A stretch of 64,000 bases of DNA from Argopecten irradians (taxonomy: Eukaryota > Mollusca > Bivalvia > Pectinida > Pectinidae). The stretch is taken from NCBI RefSeq assembly GCF_041381155.1, contig NC_091147.1:34614909-34678908 (forward strand), in the 5' to 3' direction. The notes beneath the pieces are model-generated. The model was not told where the DNA came from. It ran no database searches and saw nothing but the letters and a program-made list of their open reading frames with translations. Below, piece by piece: positions 21,548-33,258 of this stretch; the stretch's first letter is position 1, and every line of letters starts with the position of its first letter. A program made the position numbers and the translations under genes.

Positions 21548-21943
21548 TTTAACGGCCCACTACCTTACCGAAACTTTTTTTTTTAAATCGGAATGTAAAA
21601 CGTGATTGATAATTTTCTAGAACCACAAAAAATATTACGTAATAGTTAGTACTTCACTTATCATCACCATCTGAACAATTTGATTAAAACAAATAAAAGT
21701 CAATTTCCATATCGCTTTGTCTCATGCTTTCCTGTTGTCATCATAATTACCGCGAGTTAGTTGACTCACTGTACTAGCCAAAACAGTGAAATGAATCTTC
21801 TCTGTTTATCAACATAGATAATGAAAGAAATCTTGCATTTGCTTGGTGTTGTAACCTCATCTTAGGCCATTAATATAAATGTTCGTTTACTTTTTTTAAT
21901 TTTTTTTAAGGAACTTTTTTATGGAAAGGTAGTGGGCCTTAAA
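21548..21943. mobile_element. MITE, AAGGCCCACTACCTTTCCGAAA family, full copy
   Basis: The ends TTAACGGCCCACTACCTTACCGAAA and TGGAAAGGTAGTGGGCCTTAA are inverted. Other copies: 35612-35936 and 35980-36063. Confidence 0.8.
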
Positions 21944-22441
21944 CGTTTATGGATTATCATGACTGAGCCATTATAATATAGAGTGTAATTCACGCTCCTG
22001 ACATTAAAATGCATTTACATTTGTAATCAACGCACAGAAAAAATCGAAAAATGTACGAACCAAACTTGAAATGAAAGAAATACCGGTATCCGTAAATGCA
22101 CATTCTGTGACATCTTAAGATATTATCTTCTGTTGTATTTATCTAAAAGTAATAAAGAATTGAACTGCATGTCAATATATCTTACCTCAATAACGTTGTG
22201 ATGGCTGTAGATTGTTCCGTGGAGAGTGATAGAATGTTAGCTAATAACTTAATTACAATTTACAAATTACAAGTTTTAACATATGTACGTTATTTTGAAT
22301 TTGATTATGTTTTTTTCTTTTTTTTTAGCTATTTTATGTTTGCTATTCATGTTATTAGCTACCTTTAAGAGTGCTTTTACAGATAAAAAATATGTGACGT
22401 CAAATATATCAAAATTATTATTTCTCACCATTAATATTATA

Positions 22442-22900
22442 TAAATGTTGGCATATTTCTGCCATCGTGTTATTTCAGGTCGCGTTATGTTAACATAACC
22501 TTGCCGAGATATTTATGTCGACAAGTCGAGTTATAACATGACTTATTGATATATTTATGTTGATAAATAAGGGATCTTACATGAGTGGCTATGTAATATG
22601 AAATTTATCAAACGAGTTCAATAATTTGATATGCCACGAGCCTTTACTGAAACAATCATGCGACGTCATATAAAGATTATGACGGCAAAAGTACCTGTGA
22701 CGTCACAATAGTGTTATTACACATGTGTCTTACGATATTTATGGCATGCCTAGAAGGACCAGTTATGAGATATAATGATGTTTCAAAGTCGAGTTACACT
22801 ATCGCGACTGATTATCATATACCTCTTCTAGCTGAAATAATTATCTCGGCAAAGTTACTCGACCAAAAATAACACAATGGCAAAAATACGCCACCACAAA
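22442..22900. mobile_element. MITE with long (about 65-bp) inverted arms
   Basis: Left arm 22445-22520 (GGCATATTTCTGCCATCGTGTTATTT...CCTTGCCGAGATA) pairs with right arm 22840-22897 (TATCTCGGCAAAG...AATAACACAATGGCAAAAATACGCC). It would fold into a long hairpin. No coding frame. Confidence 0.65.
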
Positions 22901-23945
22901 TATAATATCAAATGCCTAAATGCAAAATATCGTATACCTTATTGTTTTCGCGGGGATGGAATTTTCTCGATAATTATGATCGCAAAAATTTGATACGCGT
23001 TAATAACCAATTTAACAATTCAGTCTAAGAGAGCATTACCATTTCGGATGTGGGTACAGCGTGCATATTGTACATGCTTAATCGTATTGCTATACCATAT
23101 GGATCTTCAAATACAAAATACTTGACAATGACACGTAATTTCTCAAAAATTTTGTTACATATTTCATATGGAATGTAGAACAATACATTTATGCCGTATC
23201 TTACCTCGTTGTTGTGTAAAAGAATTAGCCCAACTTAATTGTGTCTTTAAGAAGTGTTGATCTGAAATTTTTTTGATGTTTTCTACATTTTTTCATGTAT
23301 TTTATCACTCTATTACATTGCTTTTATTAACTCAACCTTTTGGTTCAGTTGCATCTAATTCACATTCCACATGTGGACAATAAAATACATTGTCTTGATA
23401 AGTCAAAAACAATCATAGTTTGAATAGAATAATTTTTTATTATATGATTAAAATAAAAAAATAATCAAAAATAAAATTCAATAATTTTACTTGATAAAAT
23501 CTTATTTATTCCGAAGCAAGTGCTTCTTAAAATGAATGATTATACCTTATAATCAATTAGTAATTTCAAAACATGATTATTTCTGCTGAGTAGACATGTT
23601 ACCAATAAACAAAATAAAACTAGATACATCGTGCACTAGTTATAAAAACCAGAAAGCTATTACAATGAATACATAAAATAATATATCTCTAGATTAGAGC
23701 GAACAAGATTAACATTATCGTGACTGGGAAATGCTGACTGTCTGGTAATGGCAAATGCTGCCGGGACCTCCATAGGGACCTAATTATAATGACTTCAGTA
23801 AAACACAACATTCCGTCCGATCGGGTCAGTAGTCTGTGGGGGATTTCAGTGTTTAGACTAATGAATAAACTGTGCATTCTGGGAGCGTTTCAGGCTAAAT
23901 CCAATGATAAACCATCATAACTCTTTTGTTTTTGATGTCTGTTTA
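22901..23945. other. Non-coding, very AT-rich around 23420-23530
   Basis: No gene or clear repeat recognised. The 62-residue minus frame at 23689-23877 has no family features. Confidence 0.4.
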
Positions 23946-24505
23946 ACCGACCAAATTTCCCTAATAATCAGACAATTGATTCTGATTTATGGTTGCCCGA
24001 TACACGGACTATTGTTTATCTGGTGTCGGAATGACCGGCAAAATTCACGAATGGTTGACCGACCAATGTTTAATACTCAGACATTGATTCTGATATCTGG
24101 CTGACCGACCCTAATACTCCGACATTAATTCTGATATCTGGCTGAACGACCGAATTCCCTAATACTAAAATAATTGACTCTGGTATCTAGTTATCAGACT
24201 CCATTCCCTAATACTAAGACAATGATTTTCATGTCAAGCTGACGGACCAAATTCGCATATATTCAGACAATTTTTCTGATGACAAGTTGACCAACCAAAT
24301 TATCTAATACTCAAACAATTGGTTCTAATGACAAGCTGACCAACCGAATTCTCTATTACTCAAATCATTGTTTCTGATGTCCAGCTGATACTCAGAAAAT
24401 TGTTTCTAATATATATGGTTGACCGACCAAACTCCCTAATACTCGGATAATCGATTCTGATGTCCAGTTCATCGACCAAATTTCCTAATACTCGGACAAT
24501 TGCTT
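23946..24505 (+). repeat. Degenerate minisatellite, about 50-58-bp unit, roughly ten copies
   Basis: The unit resembles TGACCGACCAAATTCCCTAATACTC(A/G)GACAATTGATTCTGAT(G/A)TC. Copies vary in length and sequence. Confidence 0.75.
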
Positions 24506-24570
24506 AAGGTTCTAATCACTTTATAACGATAGGAAAAAAGGTTTTCAGATTTTTACCTTAATGCAATGAT

Positions 24571-24793
24571 TGTGGTTTGTGTTTTATTAGATGAACGCCC
24601 TATTAACAGCCAGGGTCATGTAAGGACGTGTCAGGTTTGTCGGTGTAGGAAAGCAGAAGTACCCGGGGAAAAACCACCGACCAGCGGTCAGTACCTGACA
24701 ACTGTCCCTCATGGGATTCGAACCCGTATCCCAGAGGTAGAGGGCTTGTTGTAATATGTCGGGACATCTTAACCAATCGACCACCGCGGCCCC
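24571..24793 (-). mobile_element. tRNA-derived SINE with clear target-site duplication
   Basis: Same family as 6171-6391 (GGCCGCGGTGGTCGATTGG head, GGGTTCGAATCCCA B box, conserved body and ACGTT/C tail). It is flanked by CTTAATGCAATGAT (24557-24570) and CTTAAATGCAATGAT (24793-24807). Confidence 0.88.
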
Positions 24794-24807
24794 TTAAATG
24801 CAATGAT

Positions 24808-25654
24808 CATAGATAAGTGGTATATCAACCGGTACTTAAAGCGAAGGTTTAAAAATTGTGAAACAATGCATGTTAAGTGGCAAATAGTTTACGAGCATAT
24901 TGGAAAAGGTTACTTTTTATTTTCACTTAAATGCAAAGAATATATAGCTTAGAGGCTGTTCATTTCTTTTCTTCCTTGATAATAAGGTCTATCATTATAG
25001 AACAATGCATTTTAAGTAGCTGACATTCCGATTCGTTTGCAAAGAATATTCTTTGGGGATTTTATAGTGTTAATAATAATCCTGCGTCAAAATCCCCTTT
25101 AATAATATTCTAAAGGACAAATCACCATGGCAATATAAGACGTGTGACATTCATGACTGGTAAATCAGCCTTCATCTACACTGAATGGAACGAATCTACA
25201 GAGAACAACCAACTAAATAATATTACATAAACTACAGTGTTTGTGAAAGCTTTGTATTGTATTATTAAAACAATGGAATATTAGTTAGCTATTGTGTTCT
25301 TTAATGAAAGTCTAGGTTCTCATATAACACGAGAGAGAGAAAAATTTGGGTCCTTCAGCTCAAACTCCAACCAGGGTAGTCATGTTAAAATCAGGCGCAT
25401 TTTGCACTAAAAAATACTGAAATTGTAATGTTTTTACCTATTCAAAATTGATATTTTGAACCTAAATCTCGATTTGAATTTCCAAATTCATATCATAGTT
25501 ATCAAGGAATAATTACCTGCCAGTAATAAAATTTAATAAAATTGTATCCTGGGCTCAATCTTGTATTCACAGGGGCCATTTCGAAGGGTTTTTTTTCATT
25601 TTTTTTTTTCATTTAGTTAATTTCCCCTACAAAATCTGTATTAGATCAAACATT
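24808..25654. other. No gene or defined repeat recognised
   Basis: AT-rich sequence with a short GAGAGAGA run near 25332; nothing supported. Confidence 0.4.
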
Positions 25655-25905
25655 AAAATGTTCCACCGCCGACTGAACATAAACGACACTAATCACTTTA
25701 ACTATAATTGGTGTTTACAAATGTAAATATATGCCTAATGAACACTAATAAATAACATTCGAGAACTTGGTTTGCTTTTAGTTGATGCGAAATCAGTATT
25801 TCATTCCATATACGACAGACTACCGTGGACTTTTTCGATACGCAATTAATTCTTGAAAATAAGAAGCTCTTATTAAGAACTTTTCAAAGGTGGTAGTGGT
25901 GCAAA
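25655..25905 (+). repeat. MITE, AAGATGCTCCACC family, divergent copy
   Basis: AAAATGTTCCACCGCCGACTGAACATAA start, then the family's body order, ending at a GGTAGTGGTGCAAATG junction. It abuts the next copy at 25911. Confidence 0.65.
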
Positions 25906-25910
25906 TGAAA

Positions 25911-26157
25911 GATGCTCCACCGCCAACAGATAGTAAATGATATTAATAATTGGGCCACTAATTGGTTTTTAATCGTGTATATATATATATGTCTAATTAA
26001 TACACAAATAATATAAAATAAATTATTTTGCCTTTGGTGCATGCGCAATCAAAACTCCATTCCATATAGGATATAGTGAAACAGATTTTGTTCGGGCTGC
26101 AATTAATTATGTTTTATATTTTAAATTTAAATAGAATTAGAAACTCAAACTTTTGTG
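25911..26157 (+). repeat. MITE, AAGATGCTCCACC family, copy cut at its right end
   Basis: AAAGATGCTCCACCGCCAACAGA start and GGTGCATGCGCAATCA body. It stops within CAAACTTTTGTGG, where a GTTGAAAATGGACC repeat begins. Confidence 0.7.
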
Positions 26158-26300
26158 GTTGAAAATGGACCCCCGTTGAAAACTGACCACGGGTAATTTT
26201 TCTACGTTGAAAAATGACCTCAAATGCCGGTGAAAGTTGAACTTTAAGCGCACTTTTTACACCGACCCGTTGAAAATGGACCCCGTTGAAAATTGACGCC
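26158..26300. repeat. GTTGAAAATGGACCCC repeat, copy 1
   Basis: Alternating GTTGAAAATGGACCCC and GTTGAAAATTGACG blocks. Related to 40575-40690 (GTTGAAAATGGAACCCC, TCAATTTTCAACGG). Confidence 0.6.
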
Positions 26301-26399
26301 ATAAGAACTCATTTATCATTACGTACTAGATGTCGACAAGCAATCCCCAATGACTAGCTCCAAACGACTCAAAATTTAAAGGCTTTAAGGGTTAGTTGT

Positions 26400-26600
26400 G
26401 ATGTAACGTCAGAATTCGAGGTTGGTGTAATAAAATGTCTACATCATTTTAGCGTTTTGCAACATCTGTCGTCCTCAAAATACATCTAAAATAGATTTTT
26501 GCAATAAATGTGCGTTCGTTTCATGCGAGATTTTGTTAAAAGTCTCACCTTTGAATTTTTGAACGTTTCGCAGACCATACTCTCAAACATTAAAACCTCA
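26400..26600 (+). repeat. Dispersed repeat, second copy of the 18540 family
   Basis: Same motif order as 18540-18730. Confidence 0.45.
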
Positions 26601-26749
26601 CAATAAAAAATTTAATTCGTTTGCATCCTAATGAAACTGCGGTCATTATTTGACTTGTAAATGTTGACAAAATATTCTTAATAATGTACATTTTAGGGAA
26701 AAACTTCAACAGGTTGGGAAACTATTTCATTCTCAAAATTGCTATGCCA

Positions 26750-27260
26750 TTATATTACTAGTGGTAATTGTAGATGCTACAACCGGATATTACTTCACAA
26801 TCACAATACACATAGATTCTTTTTTTAAAGTGATATATGCTGTAATTTTCATAATCACGAATCTAGAAGAGTTTTTGATATTCTATTTACAGCCAAAAAT
26901 TGCCACTATTTTGAACATTACAATTCTTACAAGGCATAGATTTTAATTTTTCATGTAAGAATCAGAGCTGAAAATTATTGTTTAAGCACTTATGGCAAAT
27001 GTTATTCTATTTACATCTAGAGTGTAGTGAAATGAGTACATACGGTCAGACCATGAAGCTGTGGTCTGCAATTCCTCATTTAACATCATGACAATGTAAT
27101 AAGTAATTGTTACTGCAGGTATATTTCCATCTTAACATACATAAGGCATAAAGCGATTCATTCATCAAACCTGAAGATTTCTATATATTACTGAAGAAAA
27201 AAAATGACATGTCAAAATTTTCGCCCAGTTACGGCACATATTATTTTAACCTTGGCACAA
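26750..27260 (-). repeat. Dispersed repeat, GTGCCATAACTG family, inverted copy
   Basis: Ends TTTTCGCCCAGTTACGGCACAT, the reverse complement of the starts at 830 and 2097. Its left part resembles 63820-63930 in inverted orientation. Confidence 0.5.
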
Positions 27261-28569
27261 TGCATGCAGTATACACTTAAACATGTTCAACTCTGCCAAT
27301 GCGATTTATGACACAACATATCACTAGACTTAACGGATGCTTAAAAGAGACAACAGTCGTTTAAACAGACTAACAGCAAACGATGAAGCAAACAAAAAAG
27401 TGTATGAAAACGTTCAAAACCAACAACGTAGAAACAATTTTAAATGCGAGATGATTATCAATATTGTTTTGAAAGGATCTTTAATTATTGAATGCCTGTC
27501 ACACTTCCACAAGCTAATCTCTCTCACTTTTAGTTAAAACCGGGATACAAGTTAAGATAACACATAAAGTAATTTAAAGACAAATTCCCATAAGACACAG
27601 TTACTCGCTATTTTCTCGAATTCCAATGTTTTATAGAAATGAATTATTTGTAAAGTGTGAATGTTTTCCATGGAGACCAACGGTTCTCGTTGATTTAATG
27701 TTAGCGAAATTACAGTAATTTTCGACTTTATTTCTAGAGGCATCTTACGAATCTAATATTGGAAAGTGGTAAGGGAAAAAGATAAGTAAGTAAGGCCGAT
27801 AAGTGATGATTGCAAAAGTGAGTCATTTAAGGTGTAAGCCGAAGGAATACTTTCTTAGCGAGTGGGTGACGTAGTTCGTGATGAGGTTAGCAAAACTAAA
27901 AAAAGTTCTTAAACATCGTAAAAGTGAATATGAAATGAACACTTTATATATCTGATATTAGTGGGAACTGTAAAAACAAGATCACGAGAGAACAACTTTT
28001 ATACACTGACCAGATTATGTTAAAATTGGCTTTTTGACATCTTGAGAAAGTGATCTTAATAAGCAGGTGATCCTTCTACAGAGGTTGTCGCTAAGGCAGG
28101 TTTGACTGTATATCTTATAAACACATACACTTTGTATGAATGAAAGAGATAGCAGACCTTCATAAACCCTCTCAATAGCCAGTCATAATTGACATTTATA
28201 GCTTTTTATAGTTTTTTTTCCATTTAGTTCGCTGTTCTCCACCATTGTATTTATCATTTCTTGGCTGTGAGGGATTGAACAAGACTGTGTTGATTATGAC
28301 GTCCATTTTATTATCCATCTCCCACCTCACCCATAACAAAAACAATTGGATAGAAGTATCCGGATCCGATACAAACTTATAAAAATACCCATACCGTACA
28401 TGTCATAGCTAGATATCTCATGACCAATATATCATATTTCTCTCGTACCTACACCTGTCATACTGGCTGGTCTAGGGTAATACACTTATGTCGCATGAAG
28501 CTATATTACTCGTCACAGCGACAACAAAATTACTATTTTTCGGTACAATTTGAACATTTTTTCAGAAAC
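27261..28569. other. No gene recognised
   Basis: The short frames at 27337-27537 and 27552-27743 show no domain, splice context or homology that I recognise. Confidence 0.4.
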
Positions 28570-28875
28570 TAGACTAGATATACTTTAAAAGATACAACGG
28601 AATTTACGTTGAAAATATCACGCAATTTTCATGTATGCAGTCACTTTTTTCGAATTTATTTCAAAATGGCGGAAAATCATAGTAGTAAAATTGCAATAAA
28701 ACGTGGAGGTATCAGAGAAAAATACTTTTTCATACTTGGATATGAAGGTTAGGGATATTCTACCCTCGGTATCACAAAGGGTTCGAAAAACCCCGGCAAG
28801 CCTCGGGTTTTACAACATTTTGTGACCCTCGGGTAGAATATCCTTATCCTTTATATTCACATTTAAAAGAGTCTT
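28570..28875 (+). repeat. Dispersed repeat with GGCGGAAAATCATAGTA, copy 2, with small hairpin
   Basis: Second copy of 20440-20705. It also contains GGATATTCTACCCTCGG facing CCCTCGGGTAGAATATCC, a local inverted repeat. Confidence 0.75.
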
Positions 28876-29269
28876 ATAATATTGCACCACGTATATAACA
28901 GTTAGGTGACCTTCCCTCATATACCTCAAATGAAGTATTCATAGAACTGGTAAAATAAGCAGTTTTAATTTTATATATAATACATGCGAACATCGCATAA
29001 CACGAAAGGAAATATCTGTCTATCTCTTTCTCCCTCTCTCCCTAAAAAAACAACTGTATTTGTTATATTTTCTGGTGTAATCACTGTATTTACATTTTCA
29101 CTGCATTCCTTCTATGTTACCTTACCAAGCGCAGTTTGCATTTATATAGTCTACGAACTACAGCCGCTTATTTTGACGTCACAATTGTCGTGCCAGAGAT
29201 CACGGAAAATGGCTGTTCCATTCTTGACTATATTCATTATAAATGCAATTTTCCTTGGGATGTAAATAT

Positions 29270-29407
29270 AAGCATTGAGCGTCTTTCAATTGGCACCAAT
29301 AGTCTATTTGAACGCCAACTGAACAGAGGCAAATTTAGTATGAAGCGCTCTAGCGCTTCATGGTATTCCCTCCGTCCAGGTGGCAACTGAAAAACGTTCA
29401 ATGCTTA
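29270..29407. mobile_element. Short MITE, 138 bp
   Basis: GCATTGAGCGTCTTTCAATTGGCACC at the left pairs with GGTGGCAACTGAAAAACGTTCAATGC at the right. Confidence 0.65.
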
Positions 29408-29484
29408 AATGACGTTTGACGTTAATACCAAGAGATTCTTCTGGTATCTTAATATCAGACATGTAACTTGTCACATACAGACAC

Positions 29485-29612
29485 CGAATCGGCAATTGCC
29501 AGGTACTGATCGCCTTCTGTGCTTTTTCTCCGAGTATTTCTGCTTTCCTCCGTCAACATAATCGGCACGTCCTTAAATGGTCATATATAGTTGTTAATAG
29601 GACGTTATAAAA
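29485..29612 (+). repeat. 5'-truncated tRNA-like SINE
   Basis: Body and tail only: GCCAGGTACTGATCGCC, TTTTTCTCCGAGTATT, GGCACGTCCTTAAATGG, TTAATAGGACGTTA. Confidence 0.7.
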
Positions 29613-30628
29613 ATAATTTGTTTTCATACTGAATCCATCTCTCTGATTGATAGATTCTTTTTGTTCATATGCTTTGACAAAAAAAAAACGATAATGGCGC
29701 AAAAATCCGACGTAATCATGGCGTCACAATAGAGACATTGACGTTGCGTATTGATTTAGAAAAAAAATAATCCATTAGAAATTCAATAGAATCGTACGTT
29801 TAAAGGTATTTTATGTTATCAAATAGTCTGAAAATTAATTATATGAATCGATGTAACTATTTTTTAACTTCATCGGGTTATGCGGATTCAAACAGTTTGC
29901 AAACACAATTTTTTCAATACCTCTATGAAGTTAAAAAAGAAGCACCAATGCTTAAATAAAATAATAATACTTTGAACTAAAACATAGACAAATTTGTCTG
30001 TAATACCATCCCAATCAAGGGTTCAATAGAACGAATAATAATACCCTGTTTCCACTCCGTCCCGTCCATCTGTCAGAAATCATCCGTCCATCGATCAGAG
30101 CTACGTCATCGCAACTAGGGTTCAATACAGTGTTTCGTCGGGACTCTAGTAATGACCTACCTAGCCTACCGTGATTGTAACGAAATAGAAAAATAAAAAT
30201 ATTGATGGAGCTATTATGATAATATGAAATGCCAAAGTGTTTTTTATCATTAATTGACTTAAAAGGTATGTTAGTTTTGTAATGTAGGGAAACAGCTACG
30301 AATAGTGTATGATATATGTGTTTTGAGTCGTGAGCTAAAAGATAATATAAACCCATTAAAATGTCTAGGAGTCCATGTTCTCTTTATTCCCTAACATCAA
30401 GCATATCTAAAATACAAATTATAAATACATATACCAAAATCTATCAAATTCTTATTATACACCTTATTCTGACGTAGCATAAACATCTTTTGAAACATCG
30501 CTTTGCCATTCAGATACCACCAAGTAGATTTTGGATGTTGGATTCCAATAAGAAAAGAAATATATTTACACACAAAGTTCGCGACACGGTGAAAAGGAAC
30601 GCATGATACAAACTATCTCACCTCTTAC

Positions 30629-30679
30629 CACGATCATGGCGAGGGCGCCAACAACAAAACTCCAAACAAGCTGCAGCAT
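30629..30679 (-). CDS. Possible first coding exon of a secreted protein (signal peptide only)
   Basis: A start codon at 30679 opens MLQLVWSFVVGALAMIV, 17 codons, then a good donor (GTG/GTAAGAGG) at 30628-30627. The hydrophobic run looks like a signal peptide. No following exon was identified on the minus strand, and the first 17 residues do not identify a family. A similar hydrophobic stretch (LLWLFVLGRVAVAPM) occurs near 36935 on the same strand. Tentative. Confidence 0.3.
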
Positions 30680-30911
30680 ATCATTGCAATATCTCCTGCG
30701 CCTTACATGGTTGCCTGTCTGTAAAATAGTTTCTATATAAACTCTATTGACAAAATAAATGATCTGTTCTGTCGACCAGTCCCAACAACTGTTAAAATCG
30801 ACTGTTAAAATCTGCTGTTGGATCATAGTGGCGTCACACTTACAAGACGTGATTTCCATGCATTGTTTTGAGTCAATGGGGTATAACTAAACAGTTATCG
30901 ACTAGGTTTTC

Positions 30912-31014
30912 GGGCAACAGATGATTTGTTGGACCCTCACACAAACTGCTGCCCTCGACCTTCTGCCTCGGGCAAGAGATTGTCTTCCGGTCCAATAAAT
31001 CATCTGTTGCCCTC
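30912..31014. repeat. Small inverted repeat (GGGCAACAGATGATTTGTTGG)
   Basis: The left arm 30912-30935 (GGGCAACAGATGATTTGTTGG) pairs with the right arm 30990-31014 (CCAATAAATCATCTGTTGCCC). About 100 bp in all, MITE-like. Confidence 0.65.
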
Positions 31015-31254
31015 ATCCCCTGTCAACAACTGTATAGTGTTGCCCTAGATCAGAATTGATTATGTTTCTACAGTAATAGAGAAAATAGCGAAAATGGGAG
31101 GTCCATATTATAGTGAAATTGACCACTATATATATATAAAAAAGGAATGTTATTTGAATACAAACTAAAGTACAGTTGATTGATTCAAATAAATCGAAAA
31201 CGGAGCTTTAAATTCGCGATAAAAACCTATTGAGCAGTCGACATGATACGTAGG

Positions 31255-33258
31255 TCAATACAGCTGGTATACATGTACTATGTCCTGATAAGTTGATGAC
31301 TGGTTTGAGACTATGAATCTATCCCCACATACAGATATAGCCCTGGGTCTGTTGATCCCATCCTTTGACGTCAGCAGTTCTCTGATCCGTGTCCCGTATG
31401 GAGACATCTGTACCACGTTGTTCGACCCTTGACCACAGACGTACAGATTCCCGTCACGGTCTGTGTCTATACCCAATGCATTCATGACCATTCCAACACG
31501 CGAAACACAAGTCTGCTTATTGGTTGATAGTTTGCTTATTGAGACATCACCCACTGCTGAGTTTATGAGACTGGCGAATACGTGTCCTCTATCTGGACTA
31601 GACGCAAGATAAGCACTTGTACCTGGTAAGATGTAAATACGTTCGGCCTTACCGTCCTGATCTACTTTATAAATGTTGCTTTTTGAACTTATCACCCAGT
31701 TTCCATCTTTAATCGCTATGCCATAACACTCAGTAAAACTATGTACTTTTATAACATTGGACAGCGTCAGCACGTCGTCCTGTACTTTGACGACATGTAT
31801 ACCGGGTTGCCCAACAGATACAGCGACCGCCACTGTGACGTCATCCAATAGAAATACGTCACGCGGGTATCCTTCAATTTTTAGGTCATTCAAACATTGT
31901 CCTTCGAAAGAAAATAGTTTTAGTTTGCAGTTCTGAAAGTCACTGATGATCATACTCCCATTTGCCATTAGCAAAACGCCACGTACATCGCATTTTCCCT
32001 GATCAGAAGGAATCTGAATTGTACATTGTTTGACTTTCCGTGCGCAGCGATCAGAAAGCAGGTCCTGGTTTTGTAAATATCCAACCTCATCAGGAATGTT
32101 GCACGATTGTTTTTCAATAAAGATTCTTCCCATGGACAATGGACTAGTCTGGTCAAATGTAACAAGGTTAGAGTTAATATCATGTTTTATAGTGACCGAC
32201 TTGGAGGCGGATATGTCGTCAATCAGGTCGTTACAGGCTCGGAGCTCTGTCTGACCGCGATGGAACAGTTGTATCATCTCGATATGATCCTCTCTCTGAA
32301 CAGCTGTCGTTGACGCTTCTGTTGTATTCTCAATGGAAATCTTTAGTCTGCTACACCTTTGTCTGGTACCATTAACCTTCTCTTTCTCAGCTTTGTGTTT
32401 CGATATCATTTCTTGAGTTATCTCCTCTTCCTTCTTGTCGAGATGGGTGTTGATTCTCTGTCGTAGGTCCGAAATACTCTTCAAACCATCATCTTGGTTC
32501 TGTTCCATGAACTCGTCTCGATCATCAAAAGCTTTCACCATTAGCTCTAAAGATTTAACTGCCATTCCGAGAGACTTTTTCATCTCGTATAGACTGGAGT
32601 GTTCCGTCTGTTTTTCACAGAATTCTTTCACAGTCGTCACTACGTCACAGCGTCGGTGTTCTATGATAATGCATGTATTACACCTGATCATCATATGATC
32701 CCTGCAATACCATTCCATCTTCTCGTTGTGTGTGACACATATCTTTGATGAAGGTTTCTTCAGTGTCGTGCCATCGACGGTTACGATATCACAAATTTCG
32801 TGGAAAAAATCATGTGCGTTTGTCTTACACGATTTGCAAAACAAAGTTCCATCCTGTTTACACAAATACGAAGCGGGCGTTTCGATGTTTTTTGTCTTTT
32901 TACATAAGCCACAAAACGGACGTATATTTGACATTGTCTCTGTGACGTTCACATCCTGAACGAGGTCGTTGGATGAAAACTGTCGTGCCCAAGATTCCTT
33001 ACTTTCAGAGGGATCGACAGGTGATGTGATCGTCCTACAAACAGGACAGGGGAAAGAGGTGGCGGCCGCCATCTCACCTGATAAGTCTTTGACGATGTAG
33101 GTGCCGAGACATTTCTCACAGAAAGAATGTAAACAAGGAAGAGACTTCGGTTGTAGCATCTGCTCCAGACATATAGGACAGTCGAGCAGACGACTGGGTG
33201 ACGTAGTGGTTTTGCCATTGACTGGTTTATGTTCCGGTAGAAGTCCGCCTTCCGCCAT
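31255..33258 (-). CDS. TRIM-family protein (RING, two B-boxes, coiled coil, NHL-like propeller), 667 aa
   Basis: One uninterrupted coding exon. The start is taken at 33258 (ATGGCGGAAGG), because a splice acceptor (TTGTTTTTCAG) ends at 33278; the longer frame up to 33342 would read through it. Residues 27-74 form a C3HC4 RING (CPICLEQ...CLHSFCEKC...CPVC), expected to act as ubiquitin E3 ligase. Residues about 116-153 form B-box 1 (CGLCKK...C...CKSCKTNAH) and 174-204 B-box 2 (CVTHNEKMEWYC...CNTC). B-box 2 has a Cys where the last His is usual. A Lys/Glu-rich coiled coil spans about 210-320. The C-terminal 270 residues have repeated strands such as GVLLMANGSMIISD and GIDTDRDGNLYVCG, typical of NHL-type beta-propellers of the TRIM2/3/56/71-like group. 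Such genes are greatly expanded in bivalves and are linked to stress and immune responses; this gene's own role is unknown. Confidence 0.93.
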   Translation of the reverse strand: MAEGGLLPEHKPVNGKTTTSPSRLLDCPICLEQMLQPKSLPCLHSFCEKCLGTYIVKDLSGEMAAATSFPCPVCRTITSPVDPSESKESWARQFSSNDLVQDVNVTETMSNIRPFCGLCKKTKNIETPASYLCKQDGTLFCKSCKTNAHDFFHEICDIVTVDGTTLKKPSSKICVTHNEKMEWYCRDHMMIRCNTCIIIEHRRCDVVTTVKEFCEKQTEHSSLYEMKKSLGMAVKSLELMVKAFDDRDEFMEQNQDDGLKSISDLRQRINTHLDKKEEEITQEMISKHKAEKEKVNGTRQRCSRLKISIENTTEASTTAVQREDHIEMIQLFHRGQTELRACNDLIDDISASKSVTIKHDINSNLVTFDQTSPLSMGRIFIEKQSCNIPDEVGYLQNQDLLSDRCARKVKQCTIQIPSDQGKCDVRGVLLMANGSMIISDFQNCKLKLFSFEGQCLNDLKIEGYPRDVFLLDDVTVAVAVSVGQPGIHVVKVQDDVLTLSNVIKVHSFTECYGIAIKDGNWVISSKSNIYKVDQDGKAERIYILPGTSAYLASSPDRGHVFASLINSAVGDVSISKLSTNKQTCVSRVGMVMNALGIDTDRDGNLYVCGQGSNNVVQMSPYGTRIRELLTSKDGINRPRAISVCGDRFIVSNQSSTYQDIVHVYQLY

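Noticed and set aside
29136..29390. 84-codon plus frame
   Set aside because: It overlaps a 138-bp MITE and has no recognisable domain or splice context.
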